From contig NZ_QLTA01000041.1 in NCBI RefSeq assembly GCF_003269065.1, positions 1-49,275 on the forward strand: a stretch of DNA of 49,275 nucleotides, given 5' to 3'. A program made the translations under genes and the position numbers. Each line of letters starts with the position of its first letter. Within the stretch, counting starts at the first letter, position 1. Positions 1 to 10,864 of this stretch are shown piece after piece. The notes under the pieces are model-generated. The model did not search any database, was not told where the DNA came from, and saw only the letters and a program-made list of their open reading frames with translations. Source of the stretch: Paracidovorax anthurii (lineage in GTDB: Bacteria; Pseudomonadota; Gammaproteobacteria; Burkholderiales; Burkholderiaceae_C).

Positions 1-498
1 GCCCCCCGCGTCGCTGTTGGAAAAAATGATCTCCGGCGTCATGCCGTAGTCCGACGCCACCATCTGCCCCTGCCCGAAGTTGCTGCCCCCGCGCATCTCG
101 CCCGACTGCATGATCGCCCGCTCGCGGTTCATCGCCCCCATGCCCGCCGCGCTGCGCTCCACCACCACGAAGCAGTTCGACTGCTGGATCAGCAGCCGCA
201 GCAGGTTCGACGTCGGCGGCAGCCGGTACTCATTGCGCAGGATCGTGTACCAGCCCGCCTGCTGGTTCTCCACCAGCGACACCGTGCCCAGCGGCGACGC
301 GCAGCGCTGCAGGTCGCTGCTCGCGTTGGCCGATGCCTCGCCGGCCGCCGCCCCCGTGGCCACCGTCTTCGACTCCGCGCTGCCCATGCGCATGTTCGTG
401 GTCTCGCAGCCCGCGAGCAGCAGCGCGGCGGCCAGGGCGCCCAGGACGGCGGGAGCGGAGGAGGAGCGGGAAGGGAAGCGGAAGGCAGTCGTCGGCAT
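1..498 (-). CDS. CsgG-like outer-membrane lipoprotein (5' part; runs off the window)
   Basis: The open frame runs from ATG at 498 to base 1 with no stop, so only the first 166 codons are seen. The N-terminus is a type II signal peptide: a positive start, an Ala/Leu-rich stretch and a lipobox LLLAGC at about residues 25-30. The mature part has the layout of CsgG/HfaB-family proteins: a segment reading YRLPPTSNLLRLLIQQS, then CFVVVERSAAG, then a region reading MTPEIIFSNS. These proteins form outer-membrane export channels or are lipoproteins of related fold. The partner genes are outside the window, so curli-type secretion cannot be claimed. The overlapping frames on both strands at this locus are GC-rich shadows. 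The family call is good; the role is unknown. Confidence 0.75.
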   Translation of the reverse strand, partial: MPTTAFRFPSRSSSAPAVLGALAAALLLAGCETTNMRMGSAESKTVATGAAAGEASANASSDLQRCASPLGTVSLVENQQAGWYTILRNEYRLPPTSNLLRLLIQQSNCFVVVERSAAGMGAMNRERAIMQSGEMRGGSNFGQGQMVASDYGMTPEIIFSNSDAGG

Positions 499-675
499 GG
501 AAGGCACCACAGGAAAGGAATGGCAAAGCTTGTGACGATATGAACGCGCCGGGGCCTGCGCAACCCGCCCGTGGTGGGGTGGATGTAACCGCCCTCGCAC
601 CGTCGGCGCCCTTCTGCATTCCCCGGCGCCCCATGCCGGCCATTTCGCCGCCATGTCGCCGTATTCACTGAATAG

Positions 676-698
676 TTTGCTCCTTTTTCAGGAGCAAA
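676..698 (-). terminator. Terminator-like hairpin after the pyrimidine operon
   Basis: TTTGCTCC (676-683) and GGAGCAAA (691-698) form a perfect 8-bp stem with a 7-nt loop. It abuts the stop codon of the beta-ureidopropionase gene, which ends at 699. The position suits the end of the minus-strand operon. No T-tract follows the stem on the minus strand, so intrinsic termination is only probable. Confidence 0.45.
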
Positions 699-1958
699 TC
701 AGTGCCCGGCGCGCTCCAGCATGGCGTGCAGCAGCACGTTGCAGCCGGCGGTGATGTCCTCGGGCTTGGCGTCCTCGATCTCGTTGTGGCTGATGCCGTC
801 CTTGCAGGGGATGAAGACCATGCCGGCCGGCGCCAGCCGCGCCATGTACACGGCGTCGTGCCCCGCGCCGGAGACGACCGGCATGTGCGAGTAGCCCAGC
901 GCCTGTGCCGCGCGCCCGACGGCCTGCACGCACTCGGCGTGGAAGGGCTGGGCCGGGTAGCTGGAGACCGGGTCGATGCGGATCGGCAGCCCCGCCTCGG
1001 CCTCCAGGCGCGCGGCCACGCCGCGGATGTCGCGGTCCATGCGCTCGCAGTCCTCGTCGGTGGCGTTGCGCAGGTCGATGCTGAACTTCACCTGCCCCGG
1101 GATCACGTTGCGGCTGTTGGGGTGCACCTGCACCATGCCCACCGTGCCGCGGCCGTGCGGCGGGTGGCGGTGGGCGCAGGCCACCACCTCCTGCATGAGC
1201 CGCGCGGCCACCTGCAGCGCGTCGCGGCGCAAGGCCATGGGCGTGGGGCCGGCGTGCGCCTCCATGCCGGTCACGGTGCAGTCGTACCAGCGGATTCCGA
1301 GCACGCCGGTCACCACGCCGATGGTCTTGCCGTGGTCTTCCAGCACCGGGCCCTGCTCGATGTGCGTCTCGAAGTAGGCGCCGATGGGGTGGTCGCCGGG
1401 CTCCTGCTCGCCCACGTAGCCGATGCGCTCCAGCTCGCCCTTGACGGTCTTGCCCTCGGTGTCGGTGGCGGCGTAGGCGTGCTCCAGCGTGAAGGCCCGC
1501 GCGAACACGCCCGAGCCCATCATCACGGGCACGAAGCGCGAGCCCTCCTCGTTGGTCCAGAAGGCCACCTCGATGGGCGCCTCGGTTTCGATGCCGTGGT
1601 CGTTGAGCGTGCGCACCACCTCGATGCCGGCCAGCACGCCGTAGTTGCCGTCGAACTTGCCGCCCGTGGGCTGGGTGTCGATGTGGCTGCCGGTCATGAT
1701 GGGCGGCAGGCTCTCGTCGCGGCCCGGGCGGCGCATGAAGACGTTGCCGATCTTGTCCACGGTGACGGACATGCCCGCCTCGCGCGCCCAGCGCGTGACG
1801 AGGTCGCGGCCCTGCCGGTCCAGGTCGGTGAGCGTGAGGCGGCAGACGCCGCCCTTCGGGGTGGCGCCGATCCGCGCCAGCTCCATGAGCGAATCCCAGA
1901 GGCGCTCGCCGTTCACGCGCAGCTGGCGGATGTCGGTCTTCACGGGGGTCGTATCCAT
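699..1958 (-). CDS. Beta-ureidopropionase / N-carbamoyl-L-amino acid hydrolase (M20 family)
   Basis: 419 aa. This zinc-dependent amidohydrolase cleaves N-carbamoyl-beta-alanine (from uracil) or N-carbamoyl-beta-aminoisobutyrate (from thymine) to the beta-amino acid, CO2 and ammonia, the third step of reductive pyrimidine breakdown. Visible M20/HyuC motifs are a metal motif TGSHIDTQPTGGKFDGNYG, the Glu pair in TNEEGSRF, the His in ETHIEQGP, a dimerisation-domain motif EAHAGPTPM and the late His in GAGHDAVYMA. Length is normal for the family. The start ATG gives the sequence MDTTPVKTDIRQL; an in-frame extension to 3701 is a GC-rich artefact running through the next gene. It is the last gene of the operon, 17 bp after dihydropyrimidinase. 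Allantoate amidohydrolases look similar, but the neighbours favour the pyrimidine role. Confidence 0.9.
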   Translation of the reverse strand: MDTTPVKTDIRQLRVNGERLWDSLMELARIGATPKGGVCRLTLTDLDRQGRDLVTRWAREAGMSVTVDKIGNVFMRRPGRDESLPPIMTGSHIDTQPTGGKFDGNYGVLAGIEVVRTLNDHGIETEAPIEVAFWTNEEGSRFVPVMMGSGVFARAFTLEHAYAATDTEGKTVKGELERIGYVGEQEPGDHPIGAYFETHIEQGPVLEDHGKTIGVVTGVLGIRWYDCTVTGMEAHAGPTPMALRRDALQVAARLMQEVVACAHRHPPHGRGTVGMVQVHPNSRNVIPGQVKFSIDLRNATDEDCERMDRDIRGVAARLEAEAGLPIRIDPVSSYPAQPFHAECVQAVGRAAQALGYSHMPVVSGAGHDAVYMARLAPAGMVFIPCKDGISHNEIEDAKPEDITAGCNVLLHAMLERAGH

Positions 1959-1975
1959 GGAAGGGCTCCTCGTTC

Positions 1976-4944
<2,969 letters not shown>

Positions 4945-4960
4945 GGCGGTCTCCGGGGCA

Positions 4961-6283
4961 TCAGGCCGCCGCGGCGGCGGGCGCGGCACGGTTCGGGTTG
5001 TTCGGGTGCGTGGTCCAGTTGGCGTACTCGCCCGTCACCACCCGCCCGGTGCGCGCGTCCACCTCGCCGGGCGCGAGGCTGCGCAGCGTGATGCACTCGG
5101 GCACCGGGCAGATCGACACGCACAGGTTGCAGCCCACGCACTCGGCCTCGTTCACCTCGAAGCGGCGCACGCCGCCTTCCTTGCTGAAGGTGATGGCCTG
5201 GTGCGAGGTGTCCTCGCAGACCACGTGGCAGCGGCCGCACTGGATGCAGGACTCCTGGTGGATCACGGCCTTGTCCACGTGGTTGAGGTCGAGCTGCTTC
5301 CAGTCCTTCACCGTCGGCACGGCCCGGCCCCGGAGGTCGTCGATCGCCGCGTAGCCGTGCGCGTCCATGAAGTTGGAGAGGCCGTCGCACATGTCCTGCA
5401 CGATCCTGAAGCCATAGACCATCGCCGCCGTGCACACCTGCACCGTGCCGCAGCCGAGCGCGATGAATTCCGCCGCGTCACGCCAGGTGCTCACGCCGCC
5501 GATGCCGCTGATGGGCAGGCCCGCCGTCTGCGCGTCGCGCGCGATCTCGGCCACCATGTTGAGCGCGATGGGCTTCACGGCCGGCCCGCAGTAGCCGCCG
5601 TGTGATCCCCAGCCGCCGGTGCTGGGGCTCATGGCCATGCGCTCCAGGTCCACGCCCATGATGGAGTTGATGGTGTTGATGAGCGAGACCGCGTCCGCCC
5701 CGCCCGCCTTCGCCGCGCACGCGGGGTGCCGCACGTCGGTGATGTTGGGCGTGAGCTTCACGATCACGGGCAGGCGCGTGTAGTGCTTGCACCACTGCGT
5801 CACCATCTGGATGTATTCGGGCACCTGCCCCACGGCCGATCCCATGCCGCGCTCGCTCATGCCGTGGGGGCAGCCGAAATTCAGCTCGATGCCGTCCGCG
5901 CCCGTGTCCTCCACCATCGGCAGGATGCGCTTCCAGCTCTCCTCCACGCAGGGCACCATGATCGAGACGATCATCGCGCGGTCGGGCCAGTCGCGCTTCA
6001 CGCGGCGGATCTCCTCCAGGTTCACGGCCAGCGGCCGGTCGGTGATCAGCTCGATGTTGTTCAGGCCGATCACGTGCCGGTCCTGCGACATCAGCGTCGC
6101 ATAGCGCGGGCCGTTCACGTTGACGACCGACGGGTCCTCGCCCAGCGTCTTCCAGACCACGCCGCCCCAGCCGGCCTCGAAGGCCCGGGTGACGTTGACC
6201 TCCTTGTCGGTGGGCGGCGCCGAGGCGAGCCAGAACGGGTTGGGGCTCTGGATGCCCAGGAAATTGCTGCGGATGTCTGCCAT
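4961..6283 (-). CDS. preA: NAD-dependent dihydropyrimidine dehydrogenase, PreA-like subunit
   Basis: 440 aa. Residues 1 to about 310 form a dihydroorotate-dehydrogenase-like FMN barrel: NPFWLASAPPTDKEVNVTRA near the N-terminus, then GIELNFGCPHGMSERG and PVIVKLTPNITD. The C-terminal ferredoxin part carries two 4Fe-4S clusters, CIQCGRCHVVCE and CVGCNLCVSICPVPEC. It reduces uracil or thymine with electrons from PreT, the first step of the pathway. The start ATG gives MADIRSNFLGIQ; the longer frame upstream is a shadow of preT. The C-terminus ends in an Ala-rich tail. Its gene lies 23 bp downstream of preT. Confidence 0.94.
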   Translation of the reverse strand: MADIRSNFLGIQSPNPFWLASAPPTDKEVNVTRAFEAGWGGVVWKTLGEDPSVVNVNGPRYATLMSQDRHVIGLNNIELITDRPLAVNLEEIRRVKRDWPDRAMIVSIMVPCVEESWKRILPMVEDTGADGIELNFGCPHGMSERGMGSAVGQVPEYIQMVTQWCKHYTRLPVIVKLTPNITDVRHPACAAKAGGADAVSLINTINSIMGVDLERMAMSPSTGGWGSHGGYCGPAVKPIALNMVAEIARDAQTAGLPISGIGGVSTWRDAAEFIALGCGTVQVCTAAMVYGFRIVQDMCDGLSNFMDAHGYAAIDDLRGRAVPTVKDWKQLDLNHVDKAVIHQESCIQCGRCHVVCEDTSHQAITFSKEGGVRRFEVNEAECVGCNLCVSICPVPECITLRSLAPGEVDARTGRVVTGEYANWTTHPNNPNRAAPAAAAA

Positions 6284-6306
6284 GTGCTTCTCCGGTTTCG
6301 CGGGGC

Positions 6307-7659
6307 TCAGGCCCGCAGCGCCTCGTGGATGGACACCGCGGCCACCTTGCCGTGCTCCACGGCCTCCACGGTGAGATCGCGCCCGCCGGCCCGGCAGTCG
6401 CCGCCGGCCCAGACGCGGGGCACGCTGGTGCGGCCCTCGGCATCGGTGGCGATGCGCCCCTGGCTCAGCGCGACGGAGGCGCCCGCGTGCCCGGCCAGGT
6501 AGCTCTGGCCGATCGCCTTGAGCACCATGTCGGCCTCCAGGGTGAACCCCTCGCCCGTTTCCACCAGCCGCCCGCCCTGCAGGGCCGTGGCCGCGAACCG
6601 CAGGCCGCGCACCGCGCCGCCCTCGCAAAGCAGCTCCTTCGGCGCGGCCCAGTGCCGGATGGCCACGCCGTTGGTCTGCGCCCACTGCTGCTCCACGAGC
6701 GAGGCCGACATGCTCTCCTGCCCGCGGCGGTAGACGATGGTCACCTCCTCGGCACCGAGCTTGGCGGCCTGCACGGCCGCGTCCACCGCCGTCATGCCGC
6801 CGCCGACCACGACCACGCGGCGGCCCACGGGCAGCGTGGAGAGGTCTTGCGCCTGCCGCAGGTCGGCGATGAAATCCACCGCGTTGCGCAGGCCCTCCAC
6901 CGGCGGCTCGGCGATGCCCAGCGCGTTCACGCCGACGAGCCCCAGCCCCAGGAACACCGCGTCATGGGCCTGCAGCAGCCCCGCCAGCGTGATGTCGCGC
7001 CCCAGCGCCTGCCCGCAGCGCGCCTCGATGCCGCCGATGGAGAGCAGCCATTCGATCTCCTTCTGCGCGAAGCCGCCCGTGGTCTTGTAGCTCGCCAGGC
7101 CGTATTCGTTGAGCCCGCCGAGCCTGGGGCGCGCATCGAACAACGCCACGTCGTGCCCGCGCCGCGCCAGGCCGTGGGCGCAGGCCAGGCCCGCCGGCCC
7201 CGCGCCCACCACGGCCACGCGCCGGCCCGTGGGCGCGGCCCGCGTGAAGAGCGGCGCGCCCGGCTGCGCGAAATGCGCGTCCGTCGCGTAGCGCTGCAGC
7301 GCGCCGATCTCCACCGGCTTGTCCTCGTTCACGTTGCGCACGCAGGCCTGCTCGCACAGCACCTCGGTCGGGCAGACGCGCGCGCACATGCCACCCAGCG
7401 GGTTGGCCTCCAGGATGGCGCGCGCCGCGCCGCGCTCGTTGCCCTGCGCGATGCGGTGGATGAAGGACGGCACGTCGATGCCGGTCGGGCAGGCCGTGGC
7501 ACAGGGCGCCTCGTAGCAGTAATAACAGCGCTCGGCCTCGATCAGCGCCTGGGCGCGGGTGAGCGGCGGATGCGCGTCGCTGAAGTTGCGTGCGTACTGG
7601 GCCAGGTCCAGGCGTGCGCCATGCACGCCGCAGCCGGTGCCTGCGGTCGTCGTTTCCAT
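6307..7659 (-). CDS. preT: Dihydropyrimidine dehydrogenase, PreT-like FAD/NAD subunit
   Basis: 450 aa, a GltD/PreT-type flavoprotein. N-terminal cysteine clusters CYYCYEAPCATACPTGID and CARVCPTEVLCEQAC hold Fe-S centres. The FAD Rossmann motif is VAVVGAGPAGLACAHGLA at about residues 125-145, and a second NAD(P) motif VVVVGGGMTAVDAA lies near residue 280. It passes electrons from NAD(P)H to PreA. It is the first gene of the catabolic operon and is divergent from the TetR regulator. The start METTTAGTGCG is preceded on the minus strand by GGAGGG near the ribosome-binding position. Confidence 0.93.
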   Translation of the reverse strand: METTTAGTGCGVHGARLDLAQYARNFSDAHPPLTRAQALIEAERCYYCYEAPCATACPTGIDVPSFIHRIAQGNERGAARAILEANPLGGMCARVCPTEVLCEQACVRNVNEDKPVEIGALQRYATDAHFAQPGAPLFTRAAPTGRRVAVVGAGPAGLACAHGLARRGHDVALFDARPRLGGLNEYGLASYKTTGGFAQKEIEWLLSIGGIEARCGQALGRDITLAGLLQAHDAVFLGLGLVGVNALGIAEPPVEGLRNAVDFIADLRQAQDLSTLPVGRRVVVVGGGMTAVDAAVQAAKLGAEEVTIVYRRGQESMSASLVEQQWAQTNGVAIRHWAAPKELLCEGGAVRGLRFAATALQGGRLVETGEGFTLEADMVLKAIGQSYLAGHAGASVALSQGRIATDAEGRTSVPRVWAGGDCRAGGRDLTVEAVEHGKVAAVSIHEALRA

Positions 7660-7881
7660 CGGAGGGCTCCTGCGGGTTCGGTCCCGGAAAAGGGGATCAG
7701 GAAGGCAAGGGGAAGCAGGCCGCGCGCGGCACGCCCGCGGCGCGGCACCGGCGCTGGCCGGGAGAGAACGCCGGGGCGTCACCGCACCGCCGGGCGCGGC
7801 GGGGCTCGGGAAAATGCGAAGGGGTCATCGTGGTCCTCGCTCGTGGTGGCGGATGCATGGTCCGCCGGTGCATGATTTCAA

Positions 7882-7915
7882 TTTACCGATCCGTAAAAAT
7901 TTACCTATCGGTAAA
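7882..7915. promoter_or_regulatory. Two tandem 16-bp palindromes, likely operators of the TetR regulator
   Basis: TTTACCGATCCGTAAA (7882-7897) and TTTACCTATCGGTAAA (7900-7915) are near-perfect palindromes, with 18 bp between centres. They lie in the 332-bp region (7660-7991) between preT and the divergent TetR gene and form the only AT-rich stretch in it. TetR-family dimers bind such palindromes, and two sites 18 bp apart would fall on similar helical faces. The consensus TTTACC-N4-GGTAAA resembles, but is not, the E. coli RutR site. The rest of the intergenic region shows no other clear signal. Confidence 0.75.
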
Positions 7916-7991
7916 ATCCCGGACAGCAAACGCCGTGCCAGAGGGGTTCCCGAGGGAACACCACCGGCCCCCCGACCGCTTCCCACCCACC

Positions 7992-8693
7992 ATGGTGCAC
8001 ATGAGCTCCCGACGACCGCCCTCCCGCCCCGCCCCCGTGCATGCGCGCACCGCCACCGCGCCGGAACCGGGCCTGGAAGCCTCCCGCGCGCCGTCGGCCT
8101 CGCGCCTGCGCAAGGAGCAGTCGATCCTGCGGGAGGCAGAGAGCCAGTTCGCGCAGTTCGGCTTCGAGGGCGCGTCGCTGGAGAACATCGCCACGGCCGC
8201 GGGCATCAGCCGCCACAACCTGCTCTACTACTTCCCGAGCAAGGAAGCGCTCTATCGCCGCGTGCTGGACGACGTGCTCACCCAGTGGCTCGACGGCATG
8301 GAGGAGATGTCCCACGGCGACGACCCCGCGCAGGCGCTGCGGCGCTACATCGGCGCCAAGCTGCGCTCGTCGCTGGAGCGGCCCAACGCGGCCAAGGTGT
8401 TCGCCAAGGAGGTCATCGCCGGCGTGCCGCGCTATGGCGGCGTGATCGCCGAGCGCGTGGGGCCCGTGCTGAAGAACGATGTGCGCACCTTCGAGCGCTG
8501 GGCGCGCGAGGGCCGCATCGCCCGCGTGAACTTCACGCACCTGATGTTCATCATCTGGTCGGTCACGCAGGCCTATGCGGACCAGCAGGCGCAATTCGCG
8601 CTGCTGCTGGGCAAGCCCGAACTGACCTCGCGCGACTACGCGCAGGCCGAATCGCTGATCTGCCACATGGTGCTGCGGGGGCTGGAGCCCTGA
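7992..8693 (+). CDS. TetR-family regulator, RutR/YcdC-like
   Basis: 233 aa. An HTH of the TetR type follows a disordered N-terminal tail of about 40 residues. Recognisable pieces are FAQFGFEGASLENIATAAG, then ISRHNLLYYFPSKEALYRRV. The C-terminal half (RYIGAKLRSSLERPNAAKVF, then YADQQAQFALLLGK) resembles the RutR/YcdC ligand domain, which binds uracil or thymine in E. coli. It is divergent from the pyrimidine operon and beside two palindromes, so it probably represses that operon and itself until pyrimidine is present. Start ATG 7992 is chosen; ATG 8001 is an equal alternative. Upstream in-frame codons cross the operators and are unlikely to be translated. Confidence 0.85.
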   Translation: MVHMSSRRPPSRPAPVHARTATAPEPGLEASRAPSASRLRKEQSILREAESQFAQFGFEGASLENIATAAGISRHNLLYYFPSKEALYRRVLDDVLTQWLDGMEEMSHGDDPAQALRRYIGAKLRSSLERPNAAKVFAKEVIAGVPRYGGVIAERVGPVLKNDVRTFERWAREGRIARVNFTHLMFIIWSVTQAYADQQAQFALLLGKPELTSRDYAQAESLICHMVLRGLEP

Positions 8694-8856
8694 GAACGTG
8701 TTCACGATCGCCCAGGGGCCGGCGGACATGCGGCCGAATCGACACACCTTGCATCGCCGTGTCAGCACCATGGCTTAGACTTGTTCGGATGTGCCGCATT
8801 TCCGGGTGACGGAACGCCAGACCGCGGGCAGAGCCGCCCTCCACCCTTCCCGAACG

Positions 8857-10851
8857 ATGGCCGAATCCTCCAAGACCCCATACCTACTCATCGCCGTTCT
8901 GGTGCTGGCCGTGCTCGGCGTCTACCTGCCCGGGCTGCGCAACGAACTGCTGTTCGACGACATGCGCCTGTCCGACGGAACCGTCTTCGGCCAGTATGGA
9001 AGCCTGATGGACCTGCGCCCCCGCATGCTGTCCTACGGCAGCTTCGTCTGGCTGCAGAAGCTCCTGGGCGATGGCTGGTGGAAGCAGCGGCTGTTCAACG
9101 TCGGCCTGCACCTCGGGGTCTGCGCGGCCGTCTACGCCCTGTTCAGGGCGCTGCTCGTCCACTCGCGCTTCCCGCAGGACATCGAGGAGCAGGCCCATTT
9201 CACGCGCTCCCGGGACGCGGCGCTGTGCATCGGCGTGGGTCTGTTCGCACTCAACCCGGCGGCGGTCTATGCCGTGGGCTATCTGGTGCAGCGCTCCATC
9301 GTGATGGCCACGCTGTTCGCCGTCCTCGCCTGCTGGGCCTTCGTGCGCGGCCTGCAAACGGGGCGTGCCGCCTGGCATGCCGGCGCGCTCGCCTGCTACG
9401 CGCTGGCCGTGCTCTCCAAGGAGCACGCGGTCATGACGGCCGCGATGGCTCTGCCGCTCTACATCTATCTGCGCCGCCCCGGCTGGAAGACCATCGCCAT
9501 GGTGGCCACTGCCGCCTTGCTGCTGGTCGCCGTCGCTGCCGCCGTTCTCCACGGCATTTACGGCGATGTGCTGGGCCGTGTCTTCGACCCGCGGTCCGCC
9601 GCGCTGGCCCAGCAACTGGAGGCCCTGCGGCCGGGCGTGGCGGCACGGATGTACCCGCTCAGCATCCTCAACGAAGCCGCGCTGTTCTTCGCGTATGGCC
9701 TGCTGTGGGTGTTTCCGTATGTGGGCTGGATGTCGGTCGATCTGCGCCCGCCGTTCCCGCTCGGCTTCGCGTCGCCATGGCATCTCGCCGGCGCGCTGGG
9801 CTATCTGGCCCTGCTCGCGGGTGCGGCCTGGATGCTGCTGCGGCGCACGGGTGTCCTGGGCCTGGCGGCGCTGTGCCTGCTGTTTCCCCTGCTGTGGTAC
9901 TGGACGGAATTCGCCACGGTCTGGGTGCAGGACCCCTTCGTGCTGTACCGCAGCTACCTCTGGGCCGTGGCCCTGCCCGGCCTGCTGGCCATCGTGCTGA
10001 CGGGCTTCCATCCGCGCACCCTCTACATCGTGGGCGCCGTGGCCGGACTGGTGCTGGGCGGAATGGCGCTGGAGCGCGTGGCGTCTCTGCGCGATGACGG
10101 CACGGTCTGGAGCGATGCCGCCGAGAAAATCAACCGCGACGCCCCACCCAATGCCGTGGGCCGGTCCCGCCCCTTCCTGAACCTGGGGGCCTACCACCTG
10201 GAACGCGGCGCACTCGACCAGGCCACGCGCGAATTCATCATCGCCGATGCGCTCGGAGACCTCGGAGGCAATGCGCGCTTCAACGCCGGCGTGGCGCTGC
10301 AGCAGCAAAAGCAGCACGAAGCGGCGCTGCAATCCTTCGCCGCGGCCCAGACCAAGGGCTTCTCGGGCCCGTTGCTGCACTACCACCGCGCAGAATCGGA
10401 GTTCGCGCTGGGCCGCTACGAGGCCGCGTTCAACGGCTTCGATACCGCCCTGCGCGAGCCGGGGGAAGACTCCGAATCGATCCGCCGCATGCAGCTGACG
10501 CTGCGCCAGCGGCACGCCGACGCCGCCCTGGCCACGGGGCGGCTCGATACCGCCGTCTCGGATTTCCGGGCCCTGCTCAAGATCAGCCCGCAGAACGCCC
10601 GCGTGCAGGTCGGGCTGGGCATTGCGCTGGCCAGCCAGGGCAAGACCTCCGAAGCCCTGGCCGTCTTCAACCCGCTGATCGCACGCAGCCCCAGCGCGCC
10701 CGCGTTCTACGGCCGCGCCGTGGCCTACCACCATGCCGGCCGCGCCCCGGAAGCCCTGAAGGACCTGGACCAGGCCATCCGCCTGGAGCCCGGCAATGCA
10801 CAGTACCGGGCCGTGCGCGAGCAGTTCGCCGCCTCTGCCGGCAAACCCTGA
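8857..10851 (+). CDS. Membrane protein with C-terminal TPR repeats (TMTC-like layout)
   Basis: 664 aa. The N-terminal 400 residues hold about ten hydrophobic helices, starting with YLLIAVLVLAVLGVYLPG and followed by a loop LLFDDMRLSDG. Acidic loop-1 residues of this kind are typical of GT-C glycosyltransferase-like proteins. The C-terminal 220 residues are TPR-like: RPFLNLGAYHLERGALDQA, then ARFNAGVALQQQKQHEAALQ, then FYGRAVAYHHAGRAPEALKD. The layout recalls TMTC and other integral-membrane TPR proteins near polysaccharide loci. A role in glycan transfer or assembly is inferred only. It leads a two-gene plus-strand unit with the GT fusion that starts 13 bp later. ATG 8857 is preferred over 8791 because the extra N-terminus is non-hydrophobic and low in quality. 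Confidence 0.75.
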   Translation: MAESSKTPYLLIAVLVLAVLGVYLPGLRNELLFDDMRLSDGTVFGQYGSLMDLRPRMLSYGSFVWLQKLLGDGWWKQRLFNVGLHLGVCAAVYALFRALLVHSRFPQDIEEQAHFTRSRDAALCIGVGLFALNPAAVYAVGYLVQRSIVMATLFAVLACWAFVRGLQTGRAAWHAGALACYALAVLSKEHAVMTAAMALPLYIYLRRPGWKTIAMVATAALLLVAVAAAVLHGIYGDVLGRVFDPRSAALAQQLEALRPGVAARMYPLSILNEAALFFAYGLLWVFPYVGWMSVDLRPPFPLGFASPWHLAGALGYLALLAGAAWMLLRRTGVLGLAALCLLFPLLWYWTEFATVWVQDPFVLYRSYLWAVALPGLLAIVLTGFHPRTLYIVGAVAGLVLGGMALERVASLRDDGTVWSDAAEKINRDAPPNAVGRSRPFLNLGAYHLERGALDQATREFIIADALGDLGGNARFNAGVALQQQKQHEAALQSFAAAQTKGFSGPLLHYHRAESEFALGRYEAAFNGFDTALREPGEDSESIRRMQLTLRQRHADAALATGRLDTAVSDFRALLKISPQNARVQVGLGIALASQGKTSEALAVFNPLIARSPSAPAFYGRAVAYHHAGRAPEALKDLDQAIRLEPGNAQYRAVREQFAASAGKP

Positions 10852-10864
10852 TCCGGTGGCAGCC

